A stretch of 16,846 nucleotides of DNA from an uncultured Clostridia bacterium (GCA_944388615.1 CALXJL010000025.1:1-16846), one strand, 5' to 3'; shown: positions 1 to 7,225, counted from the stretch's first letter. Notes: generated by a model not told the origin, from the sequence alone. A program made the numbers and translations.

Positions 1-318
1 CTAAATAAAGATGAATTAATAAAACATATTGCAAAATTCACTTCAAGCATTTGGCAAGTACATCCTTTTGGAGAAGGCAATACAAGAACAACAGCAGTAT
101 TTATCGAAAAGTATCTTAATAATATGGGATTTAATGTTAATAATGATATGTTTAAAAACAAAAGTTTATATTTTAGAAATGCTTTAGTTAGAAGTAATTA
201 TGGAAATATTCCAAGAGGAATTTATCCTACATTTGATTATTTAGTAATGTTTTTTGAGAATTTATTACAAGGTAAAAATAACGAATTAAAAAATAGAGAT
301 TTATATATTGAGGAATGA
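1..318 (+). CDS. Fic-domain protein, C-terminal part (start lies before the window)
   Basis: The frame is open from base 1 to a TGA at 316-318 and encodes about 105 residues. It contains HPFGEGNTRT (residues 21-30 of the visible part), which matches the Fic active-site signature HPFxxGNxR. In this family the His acts in catalysis and the Gly-Asn-x-Arg loop holds the triphosphate of the nucleotide donor. Fic proteins usually transfer AMP from ATP to a hydroxyl on a target protein. The target cannot be told here. The first in-frame ATG (124) lies after the motif, so it is not the real start. The N-terminal part, including any inhibitory (S/T)xxxE(G/N) helix, is outside the window. The stop is 6 bases before the GTG of the next gene, so the two may be co-transcribed, but the functions look unrelated. 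Confidence 0.88.
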   Translation, partial: LNKDELIKHIAKFTSSIWQVHPFGEGNTRTTAVFIEKYLNNMGFNVNNDMFKNKSLYFRNALVRSNYGNIPRGIYPTFDYLVMFFENLLQGKNNELKNRDLYIEE

Positions 319-324
319 TTAAAA

Positions 325-933
325 GTGAATATAATAGAATTAGCGAAAATAAAACAAGAAGCTCTAGATGAACATATACCAATTATAATGGATGATACAC
401 TAGAAATAATAGATAAAATATTAATACAAAAAAAGCCGAATCATATATTAGAAATTGGAACTGCTGTTGGGTATTCAGCGATATGTTTTTCTAAATATTT
501 AAATGAAAATGGAACTATAGATACAATAGAAAGAGATGCAAAAAGAGCAGAAGATGCAAGAAAAAATATAAAAAGAGCAGAGGTTGAAAATAAAATAAAT
601 ATAATAGAGGGTGATGCTGTAGAAATATTACCAACATTAAATAAAAAATATGATGTAGTATTTATAGATGCAGCAAAAGGAAAATATCCATTTTTCTTAG
701 AACAAGCTATAAGAATGATTTCAGATGAAGGTATTATTTTAGCAGATAATATTTTATATAAAGGATATGTTCTTAGTGATTATAATAAACATAAACAACG
801 TACAGCAGTAAGAAATTTGCGAGAATATATAAAAGAAGTAACAGAAAACGAAAATATGGAAACAGAAATACTAGAAGTGGGAGATGGACTCGCAATATCT
901 AAAATGAAAATTAGAAAGGGAGAAATGAAATGA
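325..933 (+). CDS. trmR: tRNA 5-hydroxyuridine methyltransferase TrmR (YrrM-type O-methyltransferase)
   Basis: 202 aa class I SAM-dependent methyltransferase of the O-methyltransferase 3 / CCoAOMT-like family. The SAM-binding glycine motif EIGTAVGYS is at about residues 43-51, and FIDAAKG at about 113-119 is the metal/SAM-site motif of this family. A later DNILYKG loop also fits. In Bacillus subtilis, TrmR methylates 5-hydroxyuridine at wobble position 34 of several tRNAs to give 5-methoxyuridine. The assignment is strengthened by the next gene, a U32 protein of the TrhP type that makes the hydroxyuridine substrate; the same pairing (yrrM-yrrN/yrrO) occurs in B. subtilis. The start is a GTG at 325, with GAGG about 11 bases upstream. 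The stop overlaps the trhP start (ATGA at 930-933), so translation is likely coupled. The general O-methyltransferase call is near certain; the tRNA role rests on context. Confidence 0.87.
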   Translation: MNIIELAKIKQEALDEHIPIIMDDTLEIIDKILIQKKPNHILEIGTAVGYSAICFSKYLNENGTIDTIERDAKRAEDARKNIKRAEVENKINIIEGDAVEILPTLNKKYDVVFIDAAKGKYPFFLEQAIRMISDEGIILADNILYKGYVLSDYNKHKQRTAVRNLREYIKEVTENENMETEILEVGDGLAISKMKIRKGEMK

Positions 934-2159
934 AAAAACCAGAATTATTAGCACCAGCAGGAACATTTGAAAAAGCAAAAACAGCATTTATGTATGGAGC
1001 AGATGCAGTATATGCTGGAACATCGGATTTATCTTTAAGAACCAGAGCAGGAATGCAAAATGAAGATTTAAAAAATACAATTGAATATGCACATAAAATG
1101 GGAAAAAAAGTGTATACAGCACTTAATATTTATGCATGGGATGAAAACTATGAAGAGATAGTTAAACAGGTTAAAATGTTAGAAGATCTAAAATCTGATG
1201 GAATAATAGTATCAGATGGAGGAGTTGTTGAAATAATAAAAAAATATGCACCCAATGTTCCAATACATATAAGTACACAAGCTAATACAGTTAGTTATCA
1301 TTCAGCAAATTTTTGGTATAAAAATGGAGCTAAAAGAGTAATTCTAGGAAGAGAATTAAATAAAGAGCAAATAAAAGCAATTATACAAAATACACCAAAA
1401 GATATGGAAATAGAAATATTTGCACATGGGGCAATATGTTTTGGATATTCTGGAAGATGTTTTTTAAGTGATTTTTTAGCAAATAGAAGCGCAAACCTTG
1501 GGGATTGTGCACAAAGTTGTAGATGGGCATATAATGTATATGTTGAAGAACATAACAAACCAGGAAATTTGATGCCTGTAGAAGACGATGAAAAAGGTAC
1601 ATATATTTTTTCTTCAAAGGATTTATGCTTAATAAGAGAAATTCCAGAAATAATTCGCATGGGAGTAGATAGTGTAAAAATAGAGGGCAGACTAAAAACA
1701 GAGTATTATCTTGCAAGTGTTATAAATGCATATAGAAATGCAATAGATGATTATTTTGAATCACCAGATAATTATGATTATACAAAATATCTAAATGAAT
1801 TAGAAAAAACTAAAACAAGAGGTCTTACAACATTTTATTTTAATGATAGAAACAATAAGGATTTTCAAGAATATGAAGGAAAACAATATAATGAGGGATA
1901 TGAATTTGGTGGAAAAATAATAGATTATAAAGAAGACAAATCTTTAATAGAAATAAAAAATAAATTAAAAGTTGGAGATGAATTAGAAATAATTATACCA
2001 AATCAAATAGAAGTAGAAATTTTTAAAATAGATAAATTATGGGATTCAGAAACAGATGAGGAAATAGATCATGTAAATCCAGGTAGATTAGGACAAACAG
2101 TAAAAATAAAATTACCTATAAAATGTGAAAAGGGATGGATAATTAGAAGAAAAAAGTAA
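930..2159 (+). CDS. trhP: Peptidase U32-family tRNA hydroxylation protein TrhP
   Basis: 409 aa U32-family protein. It starts with the usual KPELLAPAGTFEKAKTAF strand, where the family's TIM barrel begins. The U32 signature is visible as EIFAHGAICFGYSGRCFLS. Four Cys at residues 170, 177, 193 and 197 form the C-x6-C-x15-C-x3-C set that holds an iron-sulfur cluster in this family. TrhP proteins, once annotated as collagenases or proteases, are needed for prephenate-dependent hydroxylation of U34 in tRNA, giving the ho5U that TrmR then methylates. The ATG overlaps the trmR stop by 4 bases, so both products are probably made together. B. subtilis has two TrhP paralogues side by side; here only one is present. 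The stop codon lies inside the downstream terminator stem. Confidence 0.88.
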   Translation: MKKPELLAPAGTFEKAKTAFMYGADAVYAGTSDLSLRTRAGMQNEDLKNTIEYAHKMGKKVYTALNIYAWDENYEEIVKQVKMLEDLKSDGIIVSDGGVVEIIKKYAPNVPIHISTQANTVSYHSANFWYKNGAKRVILGRELNKEQIKAIIQNTPKDMEIEIFAHGAICFGYSGRCFLSDFLANRSANLGDCAQSCRWAYNVYVEEHNKPGNLMPVEDDEKGTYIFSSKDLCLIREIPEIIRMGVDSVKIEGRLKTEYYLASVINAYRNAIDDYFESPDNYDYTKYLNELEKTKTRGLTTFYFNDRNNKDFQEYEGKQYNEGYEFGGKIIDYKEDKSLIEIKNKLKVGDELEIIIPNQIEVEIFKIDKLWDSETDEEIDHVNPGRLGQTVKIKLPIKCEKGWIIRRKK

Positions 2160-2184
2160 ACTCTGGGAACTCTGAGTTTACTTT
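2153..2184. terminator. Bidirectional intrinsic terminator between trhP and the traX-like gene
   Basis: Perfect 11-bp inverted repeat AAAGTAAACTC (2153-2163) and GAGTTTACTTT (2174-2184) with a 10-base loop. Read on the minus strand it is followed by six T (complement of A 2150-2155), so it is strongest for the traX-like gene. On the plus strand only TTT follows, so it is weaker for trhP. Both stop codons (trhP TAA at 2157-2159, traX-like TAA at 2183-2185) overlap the stem. Confidence 0.75.
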
Positions 2185-2890
2185 AAATCAAATAAAGAAT
2201 TAATATATGTAAAGGATAATATATATAAAATAAATATTTTACTTTTTTTCCTTGTTTACCATTGTACATAGCTATAATAAGTATAGTTAAATATGTGGTG
2301 ATAAAATTAGCAAAATTTAGTGTAAGAATATTATTTGTAAAAATCACTTTATAATATTTGATAATACATATTATTAAATATGCTAAAGGTAGTAATAAAG
2401 TTTTTTTGCAATCTCTAAATAAATAAAATACACAAATAACTAAAACACCCCAATAACCATAATCTACATGAAATAATTCACCCAAGATTATAAAAGGAAT
2501 CATAGCTACAATTGAAAAAATGTGGCTATGTTTTTTTATAAAGTTTGATTTTTTTGTAGATAACCAAAGTTTAAAAGAGTCATAACAATACATAGCCATA
2601 AATCCAAGAAGCAATGTAAAAAATATATTTAAACTCTTATCAGCTAAGTATGGATAAAAGGCCATTCCAAAAGGAATTTGAGAAATGATTCCAAATATTA
2701 GTAATAGCATAAAATGCTTATATTTATTACTTGTATGAACATAGCCTTCTACAAGTTGAAATGCAAAGATTGGAAATGCAATTCGGCCAATAACACGTAA
2801 AATACCAGAAAAATCTTCTAATACTAAGATAGAAAAATGATCAATGGTCATAGTTATTAATGCTATTACTTTTAACATAAAACTTGTCAT
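2183..2890 (-). CDS. TraX-family integral membrane protein
   Basis: About 235 aa, with many hydrophobic segments along its length. The N-terminus contains LKVIALITMTIDHF and GRIAFPIFAFQLVEG, the conserved start of the TraX family (PF05857), whose F-plasmid member acetylates pilin. Chromosomal TraX-like proteins are common in Firmicutes away from any conjugation genes, and their substrate is unknown. No transfer genes are visible here, so a conjugation role is not supported. I chose the ATG at 2890, giving MTSFMLK. It has AAAGGGATG as ribosome site at a good distance, while an upstream TTG in the same frame (2908) would lie on top of that site. The gene stands alone, convergent with trhP and divergent from the cadherin-like gene. 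Confidence 0.8.
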   Translation of the reverse strand: MTSFMLKVIALITMTIDHFSILVLEDFSGILRVIGRIAFPIFAFQLVEGYVHTSNKYKHFMLLLIFGIISQIPFGMAFYPYLADKSLNIFFTLLLGFMAMYCYDSFKLWLSTKKSNFIKKHSHIFSIVAMIPFIILGELFHVDYGYWGVLVICVFYLFRDCKKTLLLPLAYLIICIIKYYKVIFTNNILTLNFANFITTYLTILIIAMYNGKQGKKVKYLFYIYYPLHILILYLI

Positions 2891-2920
2891 AATATCATCC
2901 CTTTGCAATTATTTTCTATT

Positions 2921-2949
2921 ATTATATCGAAATTAAGTAAATGTGTAAA
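2921..2949 (-). promoter_or_regulatory. Promoter of the traX-like gene
   Basis: On the minus strand, TTTACA (2944-2949) and TATAAT (2921-2926) are separated by 17 bases, a near-consensus housekeeping promoter about 30 bases before the chosen start codon. Confidence 0.6.
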
Positions 2950-2960
2950 TATAGTATAAA
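2933..2960 (+). promoter_or_regulatory. Possible weak promoter of the cadherin-like gene
   Basis: TATAAA (2955-2960) lies about 50 bases before the ATG at 3012. The best -35 is a poor TTAAGT (2933-2938) with 16-base spacing. It overlaps the divergent traX-like promoter, so the two could interfere with each other. Weak support. Confidence 0.3.
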
Positions 2961-3011
2961 AAACTATTTTTGGGAAATAATAGTAGTAGAAAAAATTATG
3001 AGGAAAGATAT

Positions 3012-3729
3012 ATGAAAAAAAGATTAATTATAGGTATATACATATTCGGTATAATAACAATAGTAAATTCACATTATTCTTTTGCAGCAGATTTAAATGT
3101 TCAAGAAAGCACTAGTTTAAAAACATTAAATGTAACAGTTGGAAATTTAGAACCTGGTTTTTCAAAGGACATAACAGAATATAATTTAAACATATCAAAA
3201 GATATAAATGAAATAGCAGTAGAAGCAATTCCTGAGAATGAAGAAGCAATTGTAAATATACAGGGGAATAAAAATATAGGGCAAGGAGAAAATAAAATTT
3301 ATATAGATGTTATAACAAATAATGGGGATACAAAAAGATATACTATTAATGTGAATAAAGAAAAAGAAAGATTAAGATTAACACGGGTTAAATATAAAAA
3401 ATATGACAATATCACCAGATTTTAATAGTGAAATATATGAATATAGTGTTAATATTCAGGCAAACGAAATTACTAAATTAGATATTGAAGCTATTCCAAA
3501 TAGAGAAGATGTAAATATAGAAATCACTGGAAATGAAAATTTAGAAATAGGAAAAAATATAATAGAAATAAAACTTAAGGCAGAAGGAGAAGAAACCATA
3601 ACATATAGGATAAATGTAGAAAAAATAGATGGATCAGAATTAGGAAATAATTTATTTTCAATTTATTTAATAGTATTGATAATAGTACTGATATTCTGTT
3701 TTTTTATAAACTTTAAGAAGACAAAATAA
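3012..3729 (+). pseudogene. Membrane-anchored cadherin-like beta-sandwich protein, broken by a frameshift
   Basis: The reading starts at ATG 3012, with GAGGAAAG at 3000-3007. MKKRLIIG followed by a hydrophobic stretch and SFAA looks like a Sec signal peptide. The first domain, LKTLNVTVGNLEPGFS then DITEYNLNI and a YTINVNK end, matches the cadherin-like beta-sandwich family (PF12733), a surface-protein repeat. A second copy begins at RLTRVKYK, but the frame runs into a TAA (3423-3425). The second domain continues in the +1 frame from about 3403 (TISPDFNSEIYEYSV to YRINVEK) and ends in a single hydrophobic helix plus FKKTK, a C-terminal anchor. Removing one A from the A6 run at 3396-3401 restores one frame of about 239 residues. 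This may be a real mutation, a sequencing error, or slippage at the A run. If expressed whole, it would be a short outward-facing surface protein of unknown ligand. Confidence 0.75.
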
Positions 3730-3732
3730 GTA

Positions 3733-3761
3733 TTGAAAAGTATTTTTCATAATGATATAAT
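3733..3761 (+). promoter_or_regulatory. Promoter of ldh
   Basis: TTGAAA (3733-3738) and TATAAT (3756-3761) are separated by exactly 17 bases, an almost perfect housekeeping promoter about 45 bases before the ldh start. Confidence 0.78.
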
Positions 3762-3766
3762 AATAA

Positions 3767-3790
3767 ATGTTTTGTAAACAAATAAAACAT
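3767..3790 (+). promoter_or_regulatory. Possible operator at the ldh transcription start
   Basis: ATGTTTT (3767-3773) and AAAACAT (3784-3790) are perfect 7-base inverted arms with a 10-base gap, beginning 5 bases after the -10 box, where a repressor would block initiation. The inner part TTGTAAACAAATAAAACA (3772-3789) agrees at 10 of the 14 fixed positions with the clostridial Rex pattern TTGTTAA-N4-TTAACAA. Rex, the NADH/NAD+ sensor, controls ldh in many Firmicutes. The match is imperfect, so this is only a candidate. Confidence 0.35.
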
Positions 3791-3807
3791 GATAGGAGGA
3801 TAATAAA

Positions 3808-4758
3808 GTGATAGAAAAAAGAAAAGTTGTTTTAGTTGGTACAGGATTTGTTGGGATGAGTATGGCATATTCTTTAGTAAATCAAGGTGGAGTAAATGAA
3901 TTAATATTAATAGATGTAATAAAAGAAAAGGCAGAAGGAGAGGCAATGGATTTATCACATGGAATACCATGTACATCAGCTAGAATGTCTGTAAAAGCAG
4001 GAGATTATGATGAATGTAAAGATGCAGATATTGTAGTTATTACGGCAGGAATTAATCAAAAACCAGGACAAACAAGATTGGATCTAGTAAGAACAAATTC
4101 AAAAATAATGGAAGATATAACCCAAAAAGTAGTTGCATCAGGATTTAATGGAATATTTATTATAGCAAGTAACCCTGTGGATATTATGACACATATCGTA
4201 GCTAAAGTATCTAAATTTCCTAAAAATAAAGTTATAGGCTCAGGAACTGTATTAGATACAGCAAGATTACGCTATTTAGTTGGGGAATATTTAAATGTTT
4301 CTAGCAAAAATGTTCATGCTTATATAATGGGAGAACATGGTGATTCTTCATTTGTATCATGGAGTAATGCTTATGTAGGTTGTAAAAGCATGATTGATAT
4401 ATTAAAAGATAAAAATGTAGAATTATCAAAACTAGATGAAATATATGTTGATGTTCAACAAGCAGCATATCAAATAATAGAAAAGAAAAAAGCAACTTAT
4501 TATGCAATAGGTCTAGCACTTACCAATCTAGTTAAAGCAATTTTAAATGATGGACATGAAATTTTTACTGTATCAACATATCTAGATGGTGAATATGGAC
4601 AAAAAGATATTTTTATTGGTGTACCAGCGATCTTAACAAAAGATGGAATTCAAGAAATTCTTAATCTTAAACTATCTGATGAAGAAAAAGAAAAGATGCA
4701 AAAAAGTGCCGATACTTTAAGACAAATAATAAATGAAATAGATAAAGAGATAAACTAA
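3808..4758 (+). CDS. ldh: L-lactate dehydrogenase
   Basis: 316 aa, normal family length. It reduces pyruvate to L-lactate with NADH in the cytoplasm, regenerating NAD+ during fermentation. The nucleotide-binding loop is GTGFVG at about residues 11-16, followed by the conserved acidic ILIDV. The substrate loop INQKPGQTRLDLV carries Gln84 at the position that separates lactate dehydrogenase (Gln) from malate dehydrogenase (Arg), plus the catalytic-loop Arg90. NPVD, DTARLR and GEHGDS (catalytic His177) are all intact. The start is GTG 3808 with TAGGAGGAT about 6 bases upstream. It has its own promoter and terminator and so is monocistronic, with a possible operator at the transcription start. 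This is a complete, typical enzyme and a good sign of mixed-acid or lactate fermentation. Confidence 0.96.
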   Translation: MIEKRKVVLVGTGFVGMSMAYSLVNQGGVNELILIDVIKEKAEGEAMDLSHGIPCTSARMSVKAGDYDECKDADIVVITAGINQKPGQTRLDLVRTNSKIMEDITQKVVASGFNGIFIIASNPVDIMTHIVAKVSKFPKNKVIGSGTVLDTARLRYLVGEYLNVSSKNVHAYIMGEHGDSSFVSWSNAYVGCKSMIDILKDKNVELSKLDEIYVDVQQAAYQIIEKKKATYYAIGLALTNLVKAILNDGHEIFTVSTYLDGEYGQKDIFIGVPAILTKDGIQEILNLKLSDEEKEKMQKSADTLRQIINEIDKEIN

Positions 4759-4764
4759 AAGACT

Positions 4765-4794
4765 AAAGTCCCCTTTAATATTAAGGGGACTTTT
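4765..4794. terminator. Intrinsic terminator after ldh, shared with the convergent PHP gene
   Basis: AAAGTCCCCTT (4765-4775) pairs with AAGGGGACTTT (4783-4793) around the loop TAATATT, an 11-bp stem with four G-C pairs, followed on the plus strand by TTTT. The minus-strand side ends with TTT, so it may also stop transcription from the PHP operon, whose last stop codon is 9 bases away. Confidence 0.85.
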
Positions 4795-4803
4795 AACAAA
4801 GTA

Positions 4804-5697
4804 TTAATTAGAAAGATTATTTAGAATATCATTTACAGATGAATCATCTAGAGAAAAATCTTCATTTATTAAACCGATTTCAGGGTGGATGCCATCTTTT
4901 TTATGAAAGTCAGAACCTACAGTTACAAATAGATTATGTTCTTTTGCAAAATTATTCCATTTATCTATTTCATTTATTTTATTATTATTACGATCAATAT
5001 AAATATAATTTGCTTCAATTCCATCTGCTTTTGTTTCATTTACTAGAGAAAGGATATCATTAATATCTAAATTATCTTCATATTTATAAGCAACAGGGTG
5101 AGCTAAAACTACTTTACCACCAGCTTTTCTTATTAACTCTGATGCTTCTTTTGGAGTTATTGTTTCTTTTTTTACATATGCAGGACAGCCTTCATTCATT
5201 ACAGTTTCAATAAATTCACCTTTACTAGGAATATGATTAAAATTTTGTAAAAGTAATTCACTATTCTTAGGATTATTAACAATATCAAGTGCGATATGAG
5301 CTTTTGTAACTGCATCTATTTTATCTAATTCTTCAACATTTGAAGTATATCCTAATTCTTCTAATTTAGCTGTTACATTATGCAAATATACATGTCTAGC
5401 ATTTCGTAGAGCGAATAATTTTTGTTTTAATTCATCATTTTGAATATCAAAATTATATCCTAGAACATGAATACCTACTTTATTTGTTTTTGTAGATATT
5501 TCTACTGCATTAATAATATTAATGTTTTTAGACTCTGCATAATTATATAATTCATCATTATAAGCCTCAATAGTATCATGATCAGCAATAGCTATTGTGC
5601 TTACTCCATTTTTTACTGATTCATCTATTATTTCTTTAGGTGATAATTCACCATCTGATAAATTTGTGTGTATATGTAAATCTATTATTTTTGACAT
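4804..5697 (-). CDS. PHP-family metal-dependent phosphoesterase (RNase AM / TrpH-like)
   Basis: 297 aa, single PHP domain. The metal-site motifs appear in order: DLHIHTNLSDG (residues 6-16), ADHDT (38-42), Glu66, H-x-LGY (His77), AHP (199-201) and GSDFH (261-265). These residues bind a two- or three-metal centre that hydrolyses phosphate esters. The size and the inserted region between HVLGY and AHP match the YciV/TrpH group. Characterised members act as 5'-3' exoribonuclease (RNase AM) or as 3',5'-nucleoside bisphosphate phosphatase. Which of these applies cannot be decided from sequence alone; histidinol phosphatase is less likely because no other his genes are near. ATG at 5697 with AAGGAG upstream. 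Its first 13 bases overlap the end of the upstream unknown gene, so the two are translationally coupled. Confidence 0.87.
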   Translation of the reverse strand: MSKIIDLHIHTNLSDGELSPKEIIDESVKNGVSTIAIADHDTIEAYNDELYNYAESKNINIINAVEISTKTNKVGIHVLGYNFDIQNDELKQKLFALRNARHVYLHNVTAKLEELGYTSNVEELDKIDAVTKAHIALDIVNNPKNSELLLQNFNHIPSKGEFIETVMNEGCPAYVKKETITPKEASELIRKAGGKVVLAHPVAYKYEDNLDINDILSLVNETKADGIEANYIYIDRNNNKINEIDKWNNFAKEHNLFVTVGSDFHKKDGIHPEIGLINEDFSLDDSSVNDILNNLSN

Positions 5698-6689
5698 TCG
5701 TCATCTTCTCCTTTTTCTTTTTTATTTTTTGTTTTCCATGAATTAATTCTATTTTCAAAAGCTAATCTTAAATTTGGATTTTCATGCCTTCTTTTAACTG
5801 AATCAGGTCCTGTTTCTAAAAGAAATTTATATAATTGATCCATTGAAAAATTATTTGAAACAATACCTCTTGTAAATGTTAATAATTGACTTAAATCTTT
5901 ATCAATATTAAATTCAGTAAAACTAGACAAATAATCATGAATGAAATTATATGCCGCGTCATCATATTGCCACTGTTTCCTTAGTGATAATGGATGTATA
6001 GGTAAATATGGAATACTTTTTGATTCAAATGATTGAAATAAAGTAGAAGGTACTTGTTTTATTAAGGATGTAAGTTTTGAGTATTCAATTATATGTGCAT
6101 CTATAGGTAAAAACTTTTTAGGCATTATTCCATCTTCTATATTTTGTACTATTTCATGCGTATCTTTAATTGTTTGAATTGGATTAGTATCAGATGTATT
6201 CATATTACATTGTTTTAATAATTCTGTCAATTTTTCACTAGCTTCTGGAACATGCCCATCTTCACATATCATCCACATATCGATATCTGGTAATCTATTT
6301 ATAATTTTCCTTGGTTTTAACTCATTATCCATAGATGGACAAGGTTTACAAATTTGTTTTAAATCAGGCATAGAATAATAATTATTACTTAGACATTCTG
6401 AACATTTCCAATCAGTCTTACTACTAGAATCTGCAAAGTCTACTAATTGATTATTATATCTAATTTGTTCATCAATAATAGGTAATTGACCAGTTAATTT
6501 TTCTTTTAGAGCATAAAAAGGGTATCCTGTTCCAAAAGAACCGCGATATTCAGGCGTTCTGGCTGCAATCATTTTAAATGCAAGAATATTTTTTAGTAGA
6601 TATAATCTTTTTAACTCAGAATTATTTTTTTCAAATTTATTTGAAATTTCTGCTACAAGTTTAGCAACATAATCAATCGAATTTTCCAT
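5685..6689 (-). CDS. Unrecognised protein with a CxxC-x14-CxxC zinc-type motif
   Basis: 334 aa; I do not recognise the family. I take ATG 6689 (MENSIDYVAKL) because AAAGGAG sits 7 bases upstream; the in-frame extension to 6737 lacks such a site and runs into the promoter. What can be seen: a helix-rich N-terminus, a conserved-looking stretch EYRGSFGTGYPFYALKEK at about 48-65, then WKCSEC and ICKPC giving Cys96, Cys99, Cys114 and Cys117. Four Cys spaced this way usually form a zinc ribbon or knuckle. A DIDMWMICEDGH segment follows, and the C-terminus is strongly charged (KTKNKKEKGEDDE). There is no signal peptide or membrane segment, so it is probably cytoplasmic. The PHP phosphoesterase gene overlaps it by 13 bases, suggesting the two products act together, perhaps on nucleic acid or nucleotides, but that is inference. 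Confidence 0.75.
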   Translation of the reverse strand: MENSIDYVAKLVAEISNKFEKNNSELKRLYLLKNILAFKMIAARTPEYRGSFGTGYPFYALKEKLTGQLPIIDEQIRYNNQLVDFADSSSKTDWKCSECLSNNYYSMPDLKQICKPCPSMDNELKPRKIINRLPDIDMWMICEDGHVPEASEKLTELLKQCNMNTSDTNPIQTIKDTHEIVQNIEDGIMPKKFLPIDAHIIEYSKLTSLIKQVPSTLFQSFESKSIPYLPIHPLSLRKQWQYDDAAYNFIHDYLSSFTEFNIDKDLSQLLTFTRGIVSNNFSMDQLYKFLLETGPDSVKRRHENPNLRLAFENRINSWKTKNKKEKGEDDECQK

Positions 6690-6735
6690 TAATTTCTCCT
6701 TTATTATGTATTTTTTAATAAACATTGTATATAAC

Positions 6736-6764
6736 ATGATAACATAAAATCCATCATTTTACAA
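6736..6764 (-). promoter_or_regulatory. Promoter of the unknown-gene/PHP operon
   Basis: On the minus strand, TTGTAA (6759-6764) and TATCAT (6736-6741) are 17 bases apart, about 47 bases before the ATG at 6689. It agrees at 4 of 6 and 5 of 6 positions with the consensus. Confidence 0.45.
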
Positions 6765-6792
6765 TAATAAAGTAATAAATTACCAAAAGACC

Positions 6793-6822
6793 TTGTCAAA
6801 AAAAGTATAGTTTTGATATAAT
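6793..6822 (+). promoter_or_regulatory. Promoter of the DUF1294-ABC block
   Basis: TTGTCA (6793-6798) and TATAAT (6817-6822) are 18 bases apart, with TGA just before the -10 (extended -10), about 33 bases before the ATG at 6856. It is divergent from the minus-strand operon promoter at 6736-6764. Confidence 0.68.
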
Positions 6823-6855
6823 CAGTCCGAAAAAGTAGTAACAAGAGGTAAAAAA

Positions 6856-7155
6856 ATGTGGGAAATATTCACAATCAAAAATATAATAATATATTTAATA
6901 AGTATAAATTTAATAACATTTTTAGCAATGTATATAGATAAGAAAAAAGCAGAAAAAAACAAATGGAGAATACAAGAATCAACACTATTAATATTAGCAT
7001 TAATAGGAGGTAGTATAGGTGGAATTTGTGGAATGTATAAATTTAGACATAAAACAAAAAAAGCAAGATTTTATATTGGATTTCCATTTATATTAATAAT
7101 ACAAATAGTTATACTGATATATTTTGTGCTCATGAACTTTGGGGACGTTCCTTAA
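6856..7155 (+). CDS. DUF1294 small membrane protein
   Basis: 99 aa. The pattern MYIDKKKAEKNKWRI-ESTLL, then LIGGSIGGICGMYKFRHKTKK and a FYIGFPF turn is the DUF1294 family (PF06961), small integral membrane proteins with no proven function. There are about three hydrophobic segments: residues 7-26, 44-60 and 74-93. SD GAGG lies just before ATG 6856. The last seven or so residues (MNFGDVP) and the TAA are encoded by the left arm of the inverted repeat at 7131-7201, so the natural C-terminus has probably been replaced or trimmed by that element. It is co-oriented with the ABC genes and shares their promoter, but no functional link is known. Confidence 0.85.
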   Translation: MWEIFTIKNIIIYLISINLITFLAMYIDKKKAEKNKWRIQESTLLILALIGGSIGGICGMYKFRHKTKKARFYIGFPFILIIQIVILIYFVLMNFGDVP

Positions 7156-7201
7156 AGTTCATCTTAAATTTGAACTTTAAGGAACGTCCCTAAAGTTCAT
7201 G
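7131..7201. repeat. Long inverted repeat of two near-palindromes (REPIN-like element)
   Basis: Arms 7131-7161 and 7171-7201 are 31 bases each and complementary apart from one position, with a 9-base loop TCTTAAATT. Each arm is itself nearly palindromic: TGAACTTT (7133-7140) ... AAAGTTCA (7154-7161), and again TGAACTTT (7171-7178) ... AAAGTTCA (7192-7199), with centres close to GGGACGTTCC. Two short palindromes in inverted order is the layout of REPIN/BIME elements that are mobilised by REP-associated tyrosine transposases. No transposase is in this window, so the element would be non-autonomous. There is no T tract, so it is not a normal terminator. It supplies the stop of the DUF1294 gene and a spurious ATG before the ABC gene. 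Confidence 0.75.
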
Positions 7202-7225
7202 GAAATAAAAGAGGAGATTAAACAA

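Noticed and set aside
1298..1716. Two minus-strand open frames of 111-120 codons inside trhP
   Set aside because: They lie wholly inside a clearly conserved gene, have no ribosome sites and no recognisable protein features; they are shadows of AT-rich coding DNA.
2183..2890. Conjugative element, suggested by the TraX family name
   Set aside because: No relaxase, coupling protein, type IV secretion or att sites are present; chromosomal TraX-like proteins are common without them.
2891..2908. TTG-started N-terminal extension of the traX-like gene
   Set aside because: The extension covers the AAAGGG ribosome site that serves the ATG at 2890.
6690..6737. N-terminal extension (16 residues) of the unknown minus-strand gene
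   Set aside because: AAAGGAG lies 7 bases before ATG 6689, and the extension reaches into the predicted promoter.
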